The notes: generated by a model from the letters alone, not told the origin. A DNA stretch of 64,000 bases from Mycobacterium sp. M26 (GCF_001494595.1 NZ_LN929907.1:1307468-1371467), one strand, 5' to 3'; shown: positions 41,843 to 50,985, counted from the stretch's first letter. A program made the numbers and translations.

Positions 41843-43144
41843 TCAGAGGTAGGTGCCCACCGGCACGACCGGCTTGAACCGGCCGGAGCGCACGGTGGCG
41901 ACCAGATCCTCGGTGCACACCGTGCCGCGGCCCGACAGCACCGAGCGCCGCACGACTTCCCGAATGTCGGCGCCGCTCATGTCGGCGGGGAACTGCGCGG
42001 CCACGGCCCGGGCGTCGACGTCCTCGGCACCGGGAACTCCGCGCAGGTAGCGCGACAGGATCTGGCTTGCCGCCGCTGTGCTCGGATGGCCCACCTCGAT
42101 GATCGAGTCGAACCGCGCCGCGCGGACCGCGGCGACGTCCAGCGTGCTGACGTCGTTGGTGGACGCCATCGTCAGGATCGGAGCCATAGGGTCGGCGTCC
42201 ATGGCCGCCAGAAACTCCGAGAGCGTCGCCGAGGCGCCGCCGGCGTGGCGGTTCTCCACGATGAGGTCGATGTCCTCCAGGATGACGACCGTCGGGCCGA
42301 ACCCGCGGGCTTCCTTGAACACCTCCGACAGCACGTACTGGCCGGCGCGGGCGTCGACGATGATCACGGTGAACTCACCGAGCAGCTCGCGGGCGATCAC
42401 CTGCGACACCACGGTCTTGCCGACACCGGGCGGTCCGGCGAGCAGCACCCCGCGGCGCACCCCGAGGCCGAGCTGTTCCATCAGCTCGCGGTGCACGGTG
42501 ACGGCGGCGACGCTGAGGTCGATTTCGTCCCACACGGCGTCGGGCACGATCACGCTGTCGCGGGTGACGTCGGGCAGCTCGGTCAGTTCCAGACGCAGTC
42601 CGTTGTTGGCGGTGGCTATCAGCGCGCGTCCGCGGTAGAGGTTTTTCGCGCCGCGGGCGTCGGCCATAAGTGCGGCCAGCACCTCGGTGGCATGCTCGCG
42701 TTCACCCGGCCGCGCATAGACCTGAATGCGCGAGCTGGCGAAAGTCTCGTCGGTGATCTGCACGACGACGGGCACCGGCGCAAGCTGGTCCGCCTCGAAG
42801 TAGGCGGACAGGTTCTGCGGCGGGGCCAGGCGGGTGCCGCCGATCTCCACCGATCCCCACGTCGGGGGCTCGTCGTCTTCGCCGGGGCCGATCGCCGGGT
42901 GATGCTGGTCCATCACCGCCGCCAGTGCGAGGCCCGCGGTCACCAGCCCCAGAGGCGAGAGCTTCTGCGACTCGCACACCAGATCGGTGCCGTAGCTGCC
43001 GAGGTGGGCGTAGAGGAAACCGTCAACGGTGGTGCGCGAATTCACCGACCCGGTCAGGATCTGACCGAGCACTTCGACGGCACGCTGAACAGTGCGGGAT
43101 TCGCCCGCAAGCAGCGCCGGCGGCGAAGTTTCTGAGGTAAACAC
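41843..43144 (-). CDS. AAA-family ATPase
   Basis: 433 aa. C-terminal AAA domain (about 200-420): GVLLAGPPGVGKTVVSQVIA (Walker A), TVVILEDIDLIVENR (Walker B with D-E replaced by E-D in ILEDID), LTMASTND (sensor 1) and AARFDSIIEVGHPS with arginine finger candidates. The first ~200 residues are an uncharacterised domain. Resembles FtsH/CDC48-like and type VII-associated AAA proteins, but no membrane helix is present. Partner unknown. Absent at this position in M. tuberculosis. Confidence 0.83.
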   Translation of the reverse strand: MFTSETSPPALLAGESRTVQRAVEVLGQILTGSVNSRTTVDGFLYAHLGSYGTDLVCESQKLSPLGLVTAGLALAAVMDQHHPAIGPGEDDEPPTWGSVEIGGTRLAPPQNLSAYFEADQLAPVPVVVQITDETFASSRIQVYARPGEREHATEVLAALMADARGAKNLYRGRALIATANNGLRLELTELPDVTRDSVIVPDAVWDEIDLSVAAVTVHRELMEQLGLGVRRGVLLAGPPGVGKTVVSQVIARELLGEFTVIIVDARAGQYVLSEVFKEARGFGPTVVILEDIDLIVENRHAGGASATLSEFLAAMDADPMAPILTMASTNDVSTLDVAAVRAARFDSIIEVGHPSTAAASQILSRYLRGVPGAEDVDARAVAAQFPADMSGADIREVVRRSVLSGRGTVCTEDLVATVRSGRFKPVVPVGTYL

Positions 43145-43195
43145 CCGAGAATTGTGCCGGTTCGACTGTTTGCTGGCTACTGATTTCTCGGTGGG

Positions 43196-44221
43196 CTAAA
43201 AGCGCGAGCCGTGCACTTCGTGGCCGGGCTTCTCGGCCATCAGTCCGCGGTAGGCGTCGTCGACCTTCGCTCCGTGGTTGACCACGGCGTCGACTTCACG
43301 GGCAATCGGCATGTTGATGCCGTACTTTTCGGCGAACTCCATGATGACGCTGGCGGCCTTGACGCCCTCGGCGACCTGGTTCATCGACTCGATGATCTCC
43401 TGGACCGTCTTGCCCGAGCCCAGCTGTTCGCCGACGTGGCGGTTGCGGGAGCGCTTGGAGGTGCAGGTGACGATGAGGTCGCCCATACCGGCCAGGCCGG
43501 AGAAGGTGTCGCGCTGACCGCCGACGGCTTCGCCGAGTTTGGACATCTCGCGCACGGCGCGGGCCATCACCATGGCTCGGGTGTTCTCCCCGATGCCCAG
43601 CGAGTAGCCCATGCCGACGGCGATGGCGTAGACGTTCTTCAGCGCGCCGGCCATCTCGACGCCGATGACGTCGTCGGTGGTATAGGTGCGGAAACGCTTG
43701 GTGCGGAACATCTTTGCCAGGTTGGAGGCCAGGTTCTGGTCTGGCATCGCCAGCACGGCGGCCGCGGCGTAGCCCTCGGCGACCTCTTTGGCGATGTTGG
43801 GCCCGGCCAGGATGCCGGCCGGGTGGCCGGGCAGCACCTCGTCGACGATCTGGCTCATCCGCATGTTGGTGCCCTGCTCGAGGCCTTTGACCAGGCTGAC
43901 GACGGGAACCCAGGGGCGCAGCTCCTTGCCCAGTTCAGTGAGTACACCGCGGAAGCCGTGGCTGGGAACGCCCATAACCACCACGTCGGCGCAGTTGGCG
44001 GCCTCGGCGAAATCGGTGGTCGCCCGCAGTGTTTCGGACAGCTCCACCTCGTCACCGAGGTACTTGGAGTTGCGGTGGTTCTTGTTGATGTCCTCAGCAG
44101 TCTCCTCCGAGCGCACCCACTGCAGGGTCGGGCCGCGGCGGGAACAGATGGAGGCCACGGTGGTTCCCCAGGAGCCTCCGCCGAGGACGACGACATTGGG
44201 TTCGCGGCGGTCAGGTGTCAT
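43196..44221 (-). CDS. gpsA: Glycerol-3-phosphate dehydrogenase GpsA
   Basis: 341 aa. NVVVLGGGSWGTTVASICSRRG (NAD(P)-binding), LAGPNIAKEVAEGY, the catalytic lysine in GALKNVYAIAVGMGYSLGIGENTRA and GLAGMGDLIVTCTSKRSRNRHVG are complete. Reduces dihydroxyacetone phosphate to sn-glycerol-3-phosphate for phospholipid synthesis. Corresponds to Rv0564c (gpdA1), next after htpX in M. tuberculosis. Confidence 0.95.
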   Translation of the reverse strand: MTPDRREPNVVVLGGGSWGTTVASICSRRGPTLQWVRSEETAEDINKNHRNSKYLGDEVELSETLRATTDFAEAANCADVVVMGVPSHGFRGVLTELGKELRPWVPVVSLVKGLEQGTNMRMSQIVDEVLPGHPAGILAGPNIAKEVAEGYAAAAVLAMPDQNLASNLAKMFRTKRFRTYTTDDVIGVEMAGALKNVYAIAVGMGYSLGIGENTRAMVMARAVREMSKLGEAVGGQRDTFSGLAGMGDLIVTCTSKRSRNRHVGEQLGSGKTVQEIIESMNQVAEGVKAASVIMEFAEKYGINMPIAREVDAVVNHGAKVDDAYRGLMAEKPGHEVHGSRF

Positions 44222-44251
44222 GGCGATTAGGTTATTGCCGGGGTCGGCCGT

Positions 44252-44572
44252 TTACAGCGAGTTCGGCAACTGCGATGCGACGTGGCGCAGTTCGTCGCTG
44301 CTGCGCTCCTCGTGGGCGGTGAACTCGGTGGCGCTGGTATGCATGCCTTGCCCGTGGTCGCCGATGCGGGTGACCAGTTCAGCGGTGCGGGTGTTCCACG
44401 CGGCGACCCGGTTGGCCAGCGCTTGGGCGGAGCGGCCGGCCCAGCCGCCCTCGGCCGCCGAGATGCGGGTGCTGGCGGTTGCGTGGCTGGTGTGGACGTC
44501 GTCGCCCTGACCGGTGACCTTGGTGGCGGCGTGGGTGAGAGCGTCGACATCGACGGACAGCTTCTTGGCCAT
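44252..44572 (-). CDS. WXG100-family protein
   Basis: 106 aa from ATG 44572. Predicted helix-turn-helix hairpin with the W-x-G motif at the turn (EGGWAGRSAQALANRVAAWNTRTAELVTRI), the hallmark of type VII (ESX) secreted dimers. The C-terminal half is helical and polar (HEERSSDELRHVA). Lies downstream of a lipoprotein and a 746-aa protein that itself has a W-x-G motif; the three genes run in the same direction and are not at this locus in M. tuberculosis. Confidence 0.85.
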   Translation of the reverse strand: MAKKLSVDVDALTHAATKVTGQGDDVHTSHATASTRISAAEGGWAGRSAQALANRVAAWNTRTAELVTRIGDHGQGMHTSATEFTAHEERSSDELRHVASQLPNSL

Positions 44573-44611
44573 GTATGTCTCCTTCAAAATGCGGTATCGC
44601 CGGCGGTGCGG

Positions 44612-45415
44612 TCAGGCCGGGCCGGCTTCGGGCCAGCCGGGGTAGGGCGGCAGGGTGGGGTAGTCGGAACGGGGATGTGTGCCGTTGCGTAATGCCTTGC
44701 GGCGCTCGATGGGGTCTGGGGCTAAAGCGCGGCAGGCTTGAGAATCGGCGGTCGACGTCGGCCAGTTCGGATAGGTCGCCAGCGACGACTCCCACGACTC
44801 AATCCGCCAGTCGCCGAATACATCGGTGACGGGGGCTGCTGCGGGTCCTCGTTGTGGTGGCAGCGATCCTGTTGCATTCGAAGCCGCTGACATCGCCATT
44901 CGCCAAGTCCCGACACCGTCGTCCATGACCCCGGTCGGATATCCGAACGTGCCATTGCCTTGGTCGAATGCGCTCGTGTATGTGCTGTAGTCGCAGACGA
45001 TGGCTACGGTTGAGGAGCCCGACTTATCGATCCTGAGAATGTGCCGCTTGTCGGTTCCGACAATCGGGTGGGGGGCTGGGTGACTCGTCTGAGGCCGCGG
45101 ATCTGCCAGCGGATCCGAGTCCGAGGTCGTAGGCGGTACGGCGCGCGTGAAGCCTGGATAGGTAGCGTCGATGGTGCCCATTTCCCTCGCAAGGAAATAG
45201 GACTCGATGTAAGCGCGGACGACGACAGCCGGTCCCCGTACAAGATCAATGCCCGGCTCAGCACTCCATACGGCGCGGACATCCTGAGTAAGGCCAGTCC
45301 ATGGTTTGGATGGTTGTGGCGCAACGACGTTCGTCTCATGTGGCTTGGTGCACGAGGCAACAGCCATCGCAACCAGAATCAACAGTGTAGAAGTAAAGAA
45401 CCGGCTGCCGAGCAT
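44612..45415 (-). CDS. Lipoprotein of unknown function
   Basis: 267 aa from ATG 45415, overlapping the upstream stop by one base (TGATG). MLGSRFFTSTLLILVAMAVASCTKP ends in a lipobox (V-A-S-C). The mature part reads ...VVVRAYIESYFLAREMGTIDATYPGFTRAV..., DKRHILRIDKSGSSTVAIVCDYSTYTSAFD, GVGTWRMAMSA, a layout of small mycobacterial lipoproteins associated with WXG100-linked cassettes. Possible immunity or assembly partner of the upstream 746-aa protein; that is inference. Slightly lower GC than its neighbours. Confidence 0.8.
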   Translation of the reverse strand: MLGSRFFTSTLLILVAMAVASCTKPHETNVVAPQPSKPWTGLTQDVRAVWSAEPGIDLVRGPAVVVRAYIESYFLAREMGTIDATYPGFTRAVPPTTSDSDPLADPRPQTSHPAPHPIVGTDKRHILRIDKSGSSTVAIVCDYSTYTSAFDQGNGTFGYPTGVMDDGVGTWRMAMSAASNATGSLPPQRGPAAAPVTDVFGDWRIESWESSLATYPNWPTSTADSQACRALAPDPIERRKALRNGTHPRSDYPTLPPYPGWPEAGPA

Positions 45416-47655
45416 CACTTCCCTGGCCTCCATGGGTGCGGGTTCTCTACAAGATTGTTGTAAGTGTCCTTCTCCATTCCGATCGTCGACACATTCTCGG
45501 CCCCGACAGACGCGGCGAGCGCGTTCCGAATTGATTCGTTGTAGAACGGTTCGGACAGGGCTCCCTTGTTTCCGAGGTACTCGCTGTAACTCGCGACATG
45601 ACCCTCGAAGAAGAACTCCCGCGGCAGATCGATTCGCACGCCATTGGCATGTAAACCGTTGAGAACAGCGCGGTCTGCGTCGTACTCCGTCATGTTCGAG
45701 TACATCGCGGCCTCCGCCGTCGAAACCGGTGGTGCGCCGATGATGTCTCCCTTCAAGGCCGACCCCAGCGTCTCTGTGGCCAGCGCGGCACCGGGTCCAC
45801 CGGGTGACGCATCGGCACCAGCACTCAGCACGTCGACCGCCATGTCGTAGGCCGCCGACTTCGACGCGTAGGCCGCCGCGGCACTGGCATCGGTGTTGAT
45901 TCCCTTGGCGTCCAGCGCATTGTTCGTGCCGATGTCGACCAGAGACCGCATGGTGTCGGCCTCCTGCATGTGCGCATTGTTGAGCACTGCACCCGGAACG
46001 TGGTTGGCGATGTCGCGGGCATAGCTGTTCTGATCCCGCAGGATCTCCTCGTAGGCCTTGCTGTCGAAGAATTCCGCAGCCTTCGAGTCGGTGCTCAGCA
46101 CCGAGAAGATGCCCTTGGCCGTCGACATGAAGTCCTTCTCCTGCGCCGTCGGATCGTCCGGTGTGGGGAAGAACGGCGTCAGCGCATTGTGTTCACCGGC
46201 GATGTTGGACACATACGGCGCCAGGCCATGAGCCATGCCGCGCACCAACTCTGGATTCACCTCGCCCAGAGTGTGATTGCCCGGCATGTGCAGCAGGTCC
46301 GCCGGATGCTGGCCCAGATACGTCGCGTAGGCGTGTGCCGTCTCACCCGCGATCTGCGCCTCCGGGCCATGCGCTGTCGGCCCGGTCCAGTCGAACAACG
46401 CCGACACCGCCTTGCCGTTGTCTCCCCAGAAATGCCCGGTGACGTTGTGCAGGAACCGGTCCCCGGCGCCACCGGGCGCGGTGACGACGTCGTGGACCAC
46501 CTGGTGGTCCGGCGCCGCCGCGGACAACACGTTGGCCACCACCGGGTCCAGCGCCGGGTCGCGCCCGAATCCGTCGCGTCCGTTGCTGGCCGGATCCTGT
46601 TGCCACAGCGGCGTATCCATCATCGCCGAACCCTTGTGCAGTAACGCCTGATCCACCCCGGTGTTGTCCTGGAAGGAATCGTCGCCGTCCTTGATGATGT
46701 CGGCGATGGTGTTCATCTGATCGGTGTAGAGCAGGCCGGGGGACTCCAGCGCCTGGCGCACACTGGTCGGCAGCTGGTCGGTGCCACCGCGCATCAACGT
46801 GCCCAGATCATCTTTGGCGCCCGGCCGCAGTTCGGTTTTCGGGTACTGCAGCTTGCCGTTGCTCATCAGCTGCCAGGAATTGCCGATCATGTCCTTCTGG
46901 TCGCCGAGCCGCTGTTCGGCCGTCTTGAGCGCGTCGACCGACATCCCGTTCTGCTGGGCCTGCAGCTGGCTGAGCACCGAACCCTGTTCGGCTGTCAGCG
47001 GTCTCGTGCCAGCTTGTTGCTCAGCGGTGATGCTGTCCAGCACGTTGTTGACGCGTGCCGCGGCATCCTTGTCGCCGGCCAGTGCGTCGTGCACGTCGGC
47101 CTCGGCCTGCGCCGGGTCGTCGATCCAATGGCCGGACAGTTGCCTGTTCACCTCATCGGCCGACTTGCGCCCGTCAGCCCCGTCGATCGCGGCGGCGAGG
47201 TCGGCGTCGGCCTGGTCGGCGCGCTGCAGCAGCCGGTGCACTTCGGCGCAGATCACCTCGTAGTTGTGCTGCTGGATCGCCGCTTCCTCGGGATCGGGGG
47301 AGGGGACGTAGGTGACGGTGCCCTCTTGGGCGTTGATCGTCATCCCGGCCGCGGCGGCTTCCTGCTGCAGGTGCAGCCAGTCGGACTTGATCGAGCGGAT
47401 CTCGGTCTCGGCGGCCTTGGCCGCGGCTGCGACGGCCTCCAGTTCCTCGGCATGCAGGTTCAGGTCGCGGCGGATGTCGGTGTTGGCGGCCTTCGCGGCG
47501 TCGTGGGCCTGTCCCTCCCACGGCACGGCGTTGATGAGTTGCCCGAGGCCGTCGGAGGTCAGCCGGGTCGAGGCCGAGTGATCGGTGACTGCGGAGAAGA
47601 CCGCCTGAACAGCGTTGGGATCCCAGGCATCCAGCTCGGCCAGCGACATGCCCAT
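45415..47655 (-). CDS. Large WXG-domain protein, candidate type VII secretion substrate
   Basis: 746 aa, ATG 47655 with GGGAGGAGGG upstream. The N-terminal ~110 residues are a helical hairpin with W-E-G at the turn (NAVPWEGQAHDAAKAA) like WXG100/LXG domains. About 110-260 is coiled-coil-rich (ADQADADLAAAIDGADG...). The rest is a large alpha-helical region (LWQQDPASNGRDGFGRDPALDPVVANVL, GPEAQIAGETAHAYATYLGQHPADLL, EKDFMSTAKGIFSVLSTDSKAAEFFDSKAYEEILRDQ). Similar long proteins are annotated as TPR-repeat-region proteins in mycobacteria. No catalytic motif is recognised. Starts a cassette with the lipoprotein and WXG100 genes. Confidence 0.8.
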   Translation of the reverse strand: MGMSLAELDAWDPNAVQAVFSAVTDHSASTRLTSDGLGQLINAVPWEGQAHDAAKAANTDIRRDLNLHAEELEAVAAAAKAAETEIRSIKSDWLHLQQEAAAAGMTINAQEGTVTYVPSPDPEEAAIQQHNYEVICAEVHRLLQRADQADADLAAAIDGADGRKSADEVNRQLSGHWIDDPAQAEADVHDALAGDKDAAARVNNVLDSITAEQQAGTRPLTAEQGSVLSQLQAQQNGMSVDALKTAEQRLGDQKDMIGNSWQLMSNGKLQYPKTELRPGAKDDLGTLMRGGTDQLPTSVRQALESPGLLYTDQMNTIADIIKDGDDSFQDNTGVDQALLHKGSAMMDTPLWQQDPASNGRDGFGRDPALDPVVANVLSAAAPDHQVVHDVVTAPGGAGDRFLHNVTGHFWGDNGKAVSALFDWTGPTAHGPEAQIAGETAHAYATYLGQHPADLLHMPGNHTLGEVNPELVRGMAHGLAPYVSNIAGEHNALTPFFPTPDDPTAQEKDFMSTAKGIFSVLSTDSKAAEFFDSKAYEEILRDQNSYARDIANHVPGAVLNNAHMQEADTMRSLVDIGTNNALDAKGINTDASAAAAYASKSAAYDMAVDVLSAGADASPGGPGAALATETLGSALKGDIIGAPPVSTAEAAMYSNMTEYDADRAVLNGLHANGVRIDLPREFFFEGHVASYSEYLGNKGALSEPFYNESIRNALAASVGAENVSTIGMEKDTYNNLVENPHPWRPGK

Positions 47656-47763
47656 TGATGCCCTCCTCCCGTTTGCTGGACGCCTCGGGAGAATCTACCG
47701 TGGACCGGCGCGGGAGTCACTTCACCGCCGTGACCCCGCAGCTAGGCGGGCTGAGGGGGCACC

Positions 47764-47787
47764 AGAGGTGCCCACCTCTGAGCGACT
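47764..47787. repeat. Dispersed 20-bp repeat, third locus
   Basis: GTGCCCACCTCTGAGCGACT (47768-47787) belongs to the family found at 17518-17670 and 32701-32773. Here AGAGGTG-CC-CACCTCT (47764-47779) makes a short perfect palindrome. It lies between the 746-aa protein gene and the monooxygenase gene. Confidence 0.75.
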
Positions 47788-47806
47788 GTGCAGGGTTGCC
47801 CGAGAC

Positions 47807-49429
47807 CTAAGCCGCGCGGGACCGCCGGGCCCGGGCCACCGCGAACACCGCAGCCGCCGCGACACCGCCGGCCAACAGAGCCTTCGTGCCGGTGCCGGTA
47901 CCGACCGGGCGCACCGCGACGTCGGCGCCCAGCGGCGAGCCCACCCGGCCGAAGGTCATGTCCTCACCGATCTTGTCGATGAAGTGGTGATCGATCGTGT
48001 CGGCCCAGTAGTTCTGCCGCGTGATCCACGGCCGCTTGGTGCCCGACTTCGGCAGGGCGTGCAGGTTTCGCAGCACGTAGCCGGCCTGCAGATCCCACAG
48101 CGGCTTCTCGGCGATCGGCTGGCCACCCAGATGCGGTGAGGCGTGGGTGAATCCGTTGACCTTCATGTACTCCAACAGCTTGGCCGTCGAGCGGGCCGTC
48201 ATGTCGGCGCGCAGCGTCCACGAGGCGTTGGTGTAGCCGATGCACCAGATCAGGTTCGGCACATCCTCGAGCATGTACGCCTTGTAGGAGAACCGGTCCT
48301 GCGGCTTGATCTCGTTGCCGTCCATGCTGATTCGCACCCCGCCGAGCGCCTGAAGCTGCAGGCCGGTGGCTGTCACGATGATGTCGGCATCCAGGTGCTG
48401 GCCCGACTTCAAGACGATGCCGGTCTGGTCGAAGTGGTCGATGTGGTCGGTCACCACCTCGGCACGGCCCTGCGAGATGGCTTCGAACATGTCGCCGTCG
48501 GCCACCAGGCACATCCGCTGATCCCAGGGGTTGTAGCGCGGCTTGAAGTGCACGTCCACCGGATAGCCCGGGGGCAGCAGGCTCTTGTTCTGCGCCCGGA
48601 TGATGCGCTTCATCACCTCCGGGGCCCGCCGCGACAGCAGCCACGTCGACCCCTCGAACAAGGTGGCGATGAACCGCACGATCAGGTGAGAAACCCTGCG
48701 CGGCAACGTCATCCGAATGGCCTCATTGACCGGGTTGACCCGCGATCCGGAGAACAGATAGCTCGGCGAGCGCTGCAGCATGGTCACCTTGGCAGCCTTG
48801 CGGGCCAGCGCCGGCATCAACGACACCGCGGTGGCGCCGCTGCCGATCACCACCATCTTCTTGCCGGTGTAGTCCAGATCCTCGGGCCAGAACTGCGGGT
48901 GGATGACGGTGCCGCCGAACTTCTCGATGCCGGGGAACTCCGGGGTGTAGCCCTCGTCGTAGTTGTAGTAGCCCGAGCCGAAGAACACGAACCGGCCGCG
49001 GTAGGTCTTCGGTGTCCCGTCCTCCTCGACGTGCACCGTCCAGGTATCCGAGGACGAATCCCAGTCCGCCGAGATGACGTGGGTGCCGAATCGGATATGC
49101 GGGGTGATGCCGTGCTTGCGGGCGGTGTCGGTCATGTACTCGCGGATGTGGTCGCCGTCGGCCACCCCCTCCTTGCGGGTCCACGGCTCCCACGGCCAGG
49201 ACAGGCTGAAGATGGAGGAGTCCGACCGCACCCCGGGGTAGCGGAAGATGTCCCAGGTGCCGCCGATGCGGTCGCGGCGTTCGAGGATGACGTAGCGGGT
49301 GCCCGGGTTGCGTTCGGTGATGCGGTAGGCGGCGCCGATCCCGGAGAAGCCGGCGCCGATGATGACGACGTCGTAGGTGCCGGCGTCCTGCTCGGCCAGC
49401 GTCAGGGCGGTCTCCGGGGTCGCGGTCAT
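47807..49429 (-). CDS. Flavin-containing Baeyer-Villiger monooxygenase (Rv0565c-like)
   Basis: 540 aa. TYDVVIIGAGFSGIGAAYRI (FAD), the Baeyer-Villiger fingerprint FGGTVIHPQFW (F-x-G-x3-H-x3-W) and KKMVVIGSGATAVSLMPAL (NADPH) are all present. Close to the EthA group; Rv0565c, its positional counterpart, can activate thioamide drugs. The C-terminal ~30 residues contain a hydrophobic segment (ALLAGGVAAAAVFAVARARRSRAA) that could anchor it to the membrane. Natural substrate unknown. Confidence 0.92.
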   Translation of the reverse strand: MTATPETALTLAEQDAGTYDVVIIGAGFSGIGAAYRITERNPGTRYVILERRDRIGGTWDIFRYPGVRSDSSIFSLSWPWEPWTRKEGVADGDHIREYMTDTARKHGITPHIRFGTHVISADWDSSSDTWTVHVEEDGTPKTYRGRFVFFGSGYYNYDEGYTPEFPGIEKFGGTVIHPQFWPEDLDYTGKKMVVIGSGATAVSLMPALARKAAKVTMLQRSPSYLFSGSRVNPVNEAIRMTLPRRVSHLIVRFIATLFEGSTWLLSRRAPEVMKRIIRAQNKSLLPPGYPVDVHFKPRYNPWDQRMCLVADGDMFEAISQGRAEVVTDHIDHFDQTGIVLKSGQHLDADIIVTATGLQLQALGGVRISMDGNEIKPQDRFSYKAYMLEDVPNLIWCIGYTNASWTLRADMTARSTAKLLEYMKVNGFTHASPHLGGQPIAEKPLWDLQAGYVLRNLHALPKSGTKRPWITRQNYWADTIDHHFIDKIGEDMTFGRVGSPLGADVAVRPVGTGTGTKALLAGGVAAAAVFAVARARRSRAA

Positions 49430-49570
49430 CGCAGTCCTCGCTCCGTGCGGTGTGTGGTGTCGGTCACCACATTAGGCACTAACCGGTGGGTTGGGCCACA
49501 GGGGTGACGGTCGGTACCCCCTGCGTCGGCGGGTGTGCGGCCGGCGCAGGGGGCGGGGTGCGGGTGGAGG

Positions 49571-50245
49571 CTATTTGTCGCCGGGATTCAGGGCGCGGAA
49601 GGCCAGGCCCGCGGCGACGCCGGCGATCAGTTGGACGACGACGTAGATACCCGCGACGGTGCCGGTGACCATCGAGATCGTCGCCCCGGCGATACCGACG
49701 GCCGGGTTGAAGACGGCTCCGGAGATGCCACCGACGGCGATCGCGCCGGCGGCCACGGTGAAACCGATGGCCAGTCCGTAGAACGAGTTGTCGCGGTGGT
49801 CCTTGCTGGTGGCGACATTGAGGACGACAAAGCACAGCACGAACGTGAACACCATCTCGGCGATGACGGCGGCCACCATCGCATGCCCGGACGGGGTCAC
49901 CGGCGGCGTCGGCGGGTGCGCGAGGCACAGGTTGGCGACGACGGCAGCGACAAGGCCACCGGCGATCTGCGCGCCGATGTAGCCTGCCGCCTCCGCGATG
50001 GTGATGCGTCCGCGGACCAGGACGGCAACGGTGACGGCTGGGTTGTAGTGACCGCCGGAGATGTGGCCGCCGGCATAGACGACGGCCATCAGCACCGCGC
50101 CGATTGCGATGGGTGCCAGCGGTGAGCCGCCGAGGACGGCTGCCGCGACGGTGAACATGAGAACGAAGGTGCCGAGGGCTTCGGTGGCGTACTTGATGCG
50201 GGTACCGGACCGGACAGGGGCAATGGGGCGGGTGAGAGTTGTCAT
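49571..50245 (-). CDS. Aquaporin (MIP family)
   Basis: 224 aa, six membrane helices and the two half-helix loops HYNPAVTVAVL and VFNPAVGIAG with both N-P-A boxes. The residue after the second NPA is V-G rather than A-R/V-R, so the selectivity-filter arginine is missing at its usual place; glycerol or other small solutes are possible. The first 20 residues are polar. A direct repeat with GGATGAATC motifs lies 57-91 bases upstream. Next to a NarL-type two-component system. Confidence 0.88.
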   Translation of the reverse strand: MTTLTRPIAPVRSGTRIKYATEALGTFVLMFTVAAAVLGGSPLAPIAIGAVLMAVVYAGGHISGGHYNPAVTVAVLVRGRITIAEAAGYIGAQIAGGLVAAVVANLCLAHPPTPPVTPSGHAMVAAVIAEMVFTFVLCFVVLNVATSKDHRDNSFYGLAIGFTVAAGAIAVGGISGAVFNPAVGIAGATISMVTGTVAGIYVVVQLIAGVAAGLAFRALNPGDK

Positions 50246-50301
50246 GTCGATGAGCCTGCGCGAACGCCGGTGGGCGGGGTATCGACCGAAGGAGTGTCGG
50301 T

Positions 50302-50336
50302 GCGGATGAATCGGCGTCGTCCGAACGGATGAATCC
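50302..50336. promoter_or_regulatory. Motif GTCGTCCGAACGGATGAA and GGATGAATC repeats upstream of the aquaporin gene
   Basis: GGATGAATC occurs at 50304-50312 and 50327-50335 (23 bases apart). The 18-mer GTCGTCCGAACGGATGAA at 50316-50333 recurs exactly at 52506-52523 on the other side of the two-component genes. Candidate target of the adjacent response regulator. Confidence 0.6.
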
Positions 50337-50337
50337 G

Positions 50338-50985
50338 CTACTCCAGCAGGTTGTTGCGCATCGCGTAGGCGACGGCCGCCCCGCGGTCGGAAACGCCCAG
50401 CTTCTCGTAGAGCCGTCGGATGTGGGTCTTGATGGTCGTTTCGGCGAGGAAGAGTTCGGTGGCCATGTCGCGCACGGTCTTACCGTCGGCGATCATGCGC
50501 AGGATCTGCCGTTCCCGCTCGCTGAGCAGCGGACCCTGCGGGTTGGCGTTGCGGTGTACTTCAGTCGCCAGGCTGGTCACCAGCTCTGGCGGCAGGACGT
50601 TCTCCCCGCGGGCGCAGGCCACCACGGCGGTGACGATCTCGTCGCGGTCGGAGTCCTTGGACAGATAGCCCGCGGCGCCGTCCTGGATCGCCCGGTACAC
50701 GACCGCTCCCTCGGTGGTGGCCGACAGCAGCAGCACCCGGGTCGGGATCTGTTCGCGGGTGACGGCGCGCGCCACGGCGATACCGTCCAGGCCGGGCATC
50801 TTGTAGTCCAGCAGGGCGACCTCGGGCCGGTGTTCGAGGATCGCCTCGAGTGCGGAGTGCCCGTCACCGACGGCGGTGACGACTTCGGTCTGCTCGCTCT
50901 TGGTGAGGGCCTGCACGATCCCGTCACGGTAGATCGGATGGTCGTCCCCGACGACGACGCGCACCCGACGGTTCGAAATGCTCAC
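50338..50985 (-). CDS. NarL/LuxR-family response regulator
   Basis: 215 aa from GTG 50985 in the GTGA overlap with the kinase gene. Receiver domain VRVVVGDDHPIYRDGIVQAL with Asp60 (ALLDYKMPG) as phosphoacceptor, LLLSAT and YLSKDSD lysine motif. Output domain LSERERQILRMIADGKTVRDMATELFLAETTIKTHIRRLYEKLGV is a LuxR helix-turn-helix. Partner of the kinase encoded just upstream; both flanks of the pair carry the same candidate binding site. Confidence 0.93.
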   Translation of the reverse strand: MSISNRRVRVVVGDDHPIYRDGIVQALTKSEQTEVVTAVGDGHSALEAILEHRPEVALLDYKMPGLDGIAVARAVTREQIPTRVLLLSATTEGAVVYRAIQDGAAGYLSKDSDRDEIVTAVVACARGENVLPPELVTSLATEVHRNANPQGPLLSERERQILRMIADGKTVRDMATELFLAETTIKTHIRRLYEKLGVSDRGAAVAYAMRNNLLE

